A DNA stretch of 8,319 nucleotides from Selenomonas sp. Lineage in GTDB: Bacteria > Bacillota > Negativicutes > Selenomonadales > Selenomonadaceae. Location of the stretch: contig JABZYJ010000083.1 in assembly GCA_015265235.1 (NCBI GenBank), forward strand, positions 1-8,319, read 5' to 3'. The translations under genes and the position numbers were made by a program. Below, in pieces: positions 6,112-8,319 of this stretch (position 1 is its first letter; each line of letters begins with the position of its first letter). A model generated the notes under the pieces. It was not told the DNA's origin. It worked only from the letters and a program-made list of their open reading frames with translations, and searched no databases.

Positions 6112-6499
6112 AGCCGTACTGCGCGGTGAGCGCGGATTCTCTCTGCTCTCGACCCTTCTTGCCGTCATGATTCTGGCGGTGATTCTTGCGATTGCCGTGC
6201 CGCGTTTTTCCTCAGCGCTCGCGACCGCAAATACTGTGAAGGTGCAGGCGGATCTCACGGCACTCGATACGGCGATTGTCCTCTATCAGACGGCAAAGGG
6301 GAAAAATCCCACGGGCGTTGATGATCTCACGGACTACGTGACGGATCTGAAGCATCTGAAACCGCCTGCGGGGACGATACGCGTCGGCGCACAGGAGCTC
6401 TCCACGGAGAATGTCTCCTATCAGGTAGAGAAAAAGGACGGTGTCTGGCGTGCGACCTGTGCAGGACGCACGGCGGAGGAGTACCATACACGGAATTAG
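6086..6499 (+). CDS. Type IV pilin-like / GspG-like pseudopilin prepilin lacking Glu5
   Basis: The protein has a 17-residue basic leader ending in RG, then the hydrophobic stretch FSLLSTLLAVMILAVILAIA followed by VPRF. This is a class III prepilin signal: Gly at -1, Phe at +1, Pro at +22. Position +5, normally Glu, is Ser. The mature part is about 120 residues; after the helix, the motif LTALDTAIVLYQTAKGKNPT resembles the GspG/ComGC pattern that follows the N-terminal helix. It would form or initiate a (pseudo)pilus after cleavage by the peptidase encoded next. The TTG at 6086 is chosen because AGGCGG lies 8 nt upstream; a second TTG at 6098 gives a 13-residue leader. Either start lies inside the ilvB 3' end, so translation is probably coupled. 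It has two Cys at most and no obvious other domain. Whether it is the major subunit is uncertain. Confidence 0.85.
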   Translation: MTSSLISNRAVLRGERGFSLLSTLLAVMILAVILAIAVPRFSSALATANTVKVQADLTALDTAIVLYQTAKGKNPTGVDDLTDYVTDLKHLKPPAGTIRVGAQELSTENVSYQVEKKDGVWRATCAGRTAEEYHTRN

Positions 6500-6523
6500 G
6501 ATATCTTAGAGGAGGATGGCGTG

Positions 6524-7084
6524 ATGCAGGAGACAGTGCACACGTTTTGTCCGTCGCGCTGTGCCGCGTCGATCCTCTTCCTGCTCTGGTGTGCGGGCAG
6601 TCTTGGCGTTCTCCTGACCTACGGTGTGGGGCTGCGCGGCGGATGCGGAATGCTCTTTACGGCGGTGCTGCTCTGGCTCTCCTATCTCGATCTGCGCGAT
6701 GGGATGCTCTATGACTGCATCACACTGCCGTTTGCCGTCCTCGGACTGATGGCCTCGGGACTGGACTCAATTTCAGATGCACTTTTGGGCGGGACGCTTT
6801 GCGGCGTCTTATTTTATTGTCTGTATCTTGCCGCGCGCGGCGGACTTGGGGGCGGTGATGTAAAGCTCGCCGCCGGACTTGGGCTCTGGCTCGGCTGGGA
6901 GGCGGCGATTGTCGCCGTCTGGACGGCGTTCCTGCTCGGCGGCGCGGCGGCGGCGTTTCTTCTCCTCACGGGGCGCAAGAGCCGGCATGACGGCATCCCG
7001 TTTGGTCCATTCCTCGCCGTCGGCGGCTATGTGGGCTACCTTGCGGGGCGGCAGCTCTGGCAGCTTTACTGGGGGCTGCCGTGA
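6524..7084 (+). CDS. Prepilin peptidase, A24 family, short form
   Basis: This integral-membrane aspartic protease removes prepilin leaders at the cytoplasmic face. In 186 residues there are about six hydrophobic segments. The first catalytic Asp is D56 in SYLDLRDGMLYD and the second is D112 in the GxGD motif GLGGGDVKLAAG; IPFGPFLAVGGYVGYLAG near the C-terminus is also typical of the family. The N-terminal N-methyltransferase domain of full-length PilD (with its CxxC pairs) is absent, so this enzyme probably cleaves without methylating. In many relatives the first Asp motif is followed by IPD; here it reads LYD. The start at 6524 has GGAGG eight bases upstream; the adjacent GTG at 6521 is possible. 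It lies 24 nt after the first pilin and its stop overlaps the next start, making it central to this pilin operon. Confidence 0.93.
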   Translation: MQETVHTFCPSRCAASILFLLWCAGSLGVLLTYGVGLRGGCGMLFTAVLLWLSYLDLRDGMLYDCITLPFAVLGLMASGLDSISDALLGGTLCGVLFYCLYLAARGGLGGGDVKLAAGLGLWLGWEAAIVAVWTAFLLGGAAAAFLLLTGRKSRHDGIPFGPFLAVGGYVGYLAGRQLWQLYWGLP

Positions 7085-7596
7085 TGCGGAGGGATGCGCG
7101 CGGCATGATGCTCCTGCACGTCCTGCTCGCCGCGTCGATCATAGCCGTGCTCGGCGCCGCAGCACTCCCGCGTGCGCGCTCTCTCTATGTGCGGGCGGCC
7201 GTGGAGTATGAGGCAGTGCATCTCATCGGTGAGCTGCGCCGCATACAGGCGGTCAGCCGCACGACGGCGATGCCGCTCTACATGCTCGGAGGAACGGCGG
7301 CAGGGGCGCGCGAACCGCAGCTCTACGTGCGGAACGGCAGCTATGAAATCGCGCCGCACGGCGGGACGGGGCGTGCCCATCGGATGCTTCCGCTCGTGCG
7401 AATCACACAGGTGACGGCGGGCGGGAAACCCATGTCATTTGACCGCAACGGCGGCATCGGACAGGGGAGCAGACAGGGGAGCAGCAACATGACCATCCGC
7501 ATCGAGGCAGAGGGGCACGCGCGGGATGCGCTGAACGTCATCATCGACAGTGCGGCACGCATCCGGCTCCAGCGCGGAGGCCGCGATGAGGAATGA
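7084..7596 (+). CDS. GspH/FimT-like pseudopilin prepilin with His at +5
   Basis: The 170-residue protein starts with a 7-residue leader MRRDARG followed by MMLLHVLLAASIIAVLGAAALP. Gly at -1 and Pro at +22 put His at position +5, where pilins usually have Glu. The C-terminal half, with MSFDRNGGIGQG and then ALNVIIDSAARIRLQR, has the pattern of GspH/FimT minor pseudopilins. It would be processed by the preceding peptidase and probably sits at or near the pilus tip; that location is from the family. The ATG shares one base with the peptidase stop (TGATG). A GTG at 7081 is an alternative start. A 12-bp tandem duplication lies in the C-terminal region. The end overlaps the next gene by 11 nt. Confidence 0.82.
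   Translation: MRRDARGMMLLHVLLAASIIAVLGAAALPRARSLYVRAAVEYEAVHLIGELRRIQAVSRTTAMPLYMLGGTAAGAREPQLYVRNGSYEIAPHGGTGRAHRMLPLVRITQVTAGGKPMSFDRNGGIGQGSRQGSSNMTIRIEAEGHARDALNVIIDSAARIRLQRGGRDEE
7461..7484 (+). repeat. 12-bp perfect tandem duplication in the GspH-like gene
   Basis: ACAGGGGAGCAG occurs twice head to tail and in frame, adding four codons (QGSR/QGSS) in a loop before the final beta strands. It looks like a recent slippage event that keeps the frame. Confidence 0.85.
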
Positions 7597-7966
7597 CGCG
7601 CGCGGCTGGGTGCTCATGGAGGCGGTGATCCTCGGCTGCATTGTGCTTTCCGCCGCCGCCGTGCTCGGGATCTTTGCCCGCAGTGCGCTGCTCGCAGAGC
7701 AGTCCTCCGCGCGCATGGATGCGGCGTTCTTGGCGCGGCAGGAGCTCTCTGCGATGGAGGCGGGACTTGCGCATGGAGCGTTCCCGAGGGTCAGCGCGCC
7801 CTCGGTTCGCGTGAATGATGTGACCTATGCCCTGCGCGCAGATGTTGTGCGACAGGGAGATTTTTATGATGTGACGCTGCACCTCTCATGGCGCGTCTTG
7901 GGGCGCACGGAGACAGCGGACTACGTGCGGAGGATGAAGCGATATGATACGCAGGCGGCACCGTAG
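7586..7966 (+). CDS. GspI-like minor pseudopilin prepilin
   Basis: The 126-residue protein has a 7-residue leader MRNDARG and mature start WVLMEAVILGCIVLSAAAVL, with Glu at +5 intact. The residue at +1 is Trp, which is uncommon but tolerated by prepilin peptidases in general. After the helix, the stretch with AFLARQELSAMEAGLA resembles the GspI/PilV pattern. The rest is a small soluble domain with VRVNDVTYALRADVV and FYDVTLHLSWRV, likely beta strands. The ATG at 7586 has GGAGG five bases upstream and lies inside the previous gene's end, so it is probably translationally coupled. Assignment to GspI rather than another minor pilin rests on gene order and length and is moderate. Confidence 0.78.
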   Translation: MRNDARGWVLMEAVILGCIVLSAAAVLGIFARSALLAEQSSARMDAAFLARQELSAMEAGLAHGAFPRVSAPSVRVNDVTYALRADVVRQGDFYDVTLHLSWRVLGRTETADYVRRMKRYDTQAAP

Positions 7967-8319
7967 AGCAGGTGGGGAGCGCGGCGTTGTGCTGACGGAA
8001 CTCGCCGTCAGTCTGCCGATCTTCGCGCTCCTGCTGACCTTCCTTGTCTTTGCCCTCGTGTGGGGCTGGCGCAGCTATCAGCGTACGGTCGCCGATGCCG
8101 AGCTGCGGCAGGAGATGCAGATCGCCATGGCACGCATTACGGAGTCCGTGCTCTCCTCGTCGTATGTTACGCAGGACACGCAGGGCATCTATCGGATGCG
8201 GCACAGCATAGAGGAAAAGCATGTGGGGACGCCGCTGGACTCCTATTGGCTCACCGGCGGCAGACTGGTGTATCAGACGTCTGCTGCACCGCTGACGGGC
8301 GGCTATGCGGGCGCAGGGG
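7944..8319 (+). CDS. GspJ/ComGF-like minor pseudopilin prepilin, 3' partial
   Basis: The frame opens at ATG 7944, 23 nt inside the previous gene, with GGAGG ten bases upstream, and remains open to the right edge (125 codons visible). A 14-residue Arg-rich leader ending in ERG precedes VVLTELAVSLPIFALLLTFL, a prepilin signal with Gly at -1 and Glu at +5. After the helix come WGWRSYQRTVADAELRQEMQ and IAMARITESVLSSS, similar to the coiled region of GspJ/ComGF proteins. The position as fourth pilin in a G-(peptidase)-H-I-J-like order supports the call. The C-terminus is outside the window, so family assignment is tentative; that it is a prepilin is well supported. Confidence 0.78.
   Translation, partial: MIRRRHRRAGGERGVVLTELAVSLPIFALLLTFLVFALVWGWRSYQRTVADAELRQEMQIAMARITESVLSSSYVTQDTQGIYRMRHSIEEKHVGTPLDSYWLTGGRLVYQTSAAPLTGGYAGAG

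Noticed and set aside
5083..6258. Long - strand open frame (391 codons) antisense to ilvB
   Set aside because: It has no family-like motifs and arises from third-position GC in ilvB, whose catalytic motifs are intact across the same region.

Overview
The window looks like a chromosomal segment from a GC-rich, diderm Firmicute of the Negativicutes (Selenomonas-like). This is inferred from GC-rich codon use, Firmicute-style Shine-Dalgarno sequences and -10/-35 promoters, a DUF5693 membrane protein, and a Gram-positive-type glucose PTS permease next to a type IV pilus/type II secretion-like pseudopilin operon. The assignment to genus is a guess from gene content, not a measured result.

Layout. 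Positions 1-1629 (+) hold the 3' part of a DUF5693-family multi-membrane protein whose start lies off the left edge. The gap that follows (1630-1930) holds no credible protein gene. It contains about 250 nt, less GC-rich than its flanks, that look like the 5' portion (GTGTG end and domain I) of a group II intron, abutting a perfect 13-nt palindrome. Positions 1931-4093 (-) encode a complete 720-residue glucose PTS enzyme IICBA (ptsG), convergent with DUF5693. Positions 4094-4446 form a 353-nt divergent control region. It carries a near-consensus ptsG promoter, two tandem ilvB promoters with extended -10 elements, three cre-like boxes sharing the half-site TG(A/T)AAACG, and a ptsG-leader hairpin whose loop copies the ptsG Shine-Dalgarno octamer.

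From 4447 to the right edge everything is on the + strand with overlapping or nearly touching genes. In order: acetolactate synthase large subunit (ilvB, without an adjacent ilvN), a GspG/PilE-like (pseudo)pilin, a short prepilin peptidase, a GspH/FimT-like pseudopilin, a GspI-like pseudopilin, and a GspJ/ComGF-like pseudopilin cut off at the right edge. The pseudopilins and peptidase form a self-consistent set: the peptidase cuts each prepilin after the conserved Gly, and the mature pilins would build a short (pseudo)pilus. No ATPase or inner-membrane platform gene is in view, so the apparatus (type IV pilus, type II secretion or competence pilus) cannot be fixed here.

Most noteworthy: the ilvB-pilin overlap, the loss of Glu5 in two of four prepilins, the intron fragment at the convergent junction, and the regulatory architecture between ptsG and ilvB. 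I see no clear evidence of a wholly new defence or mobile system.
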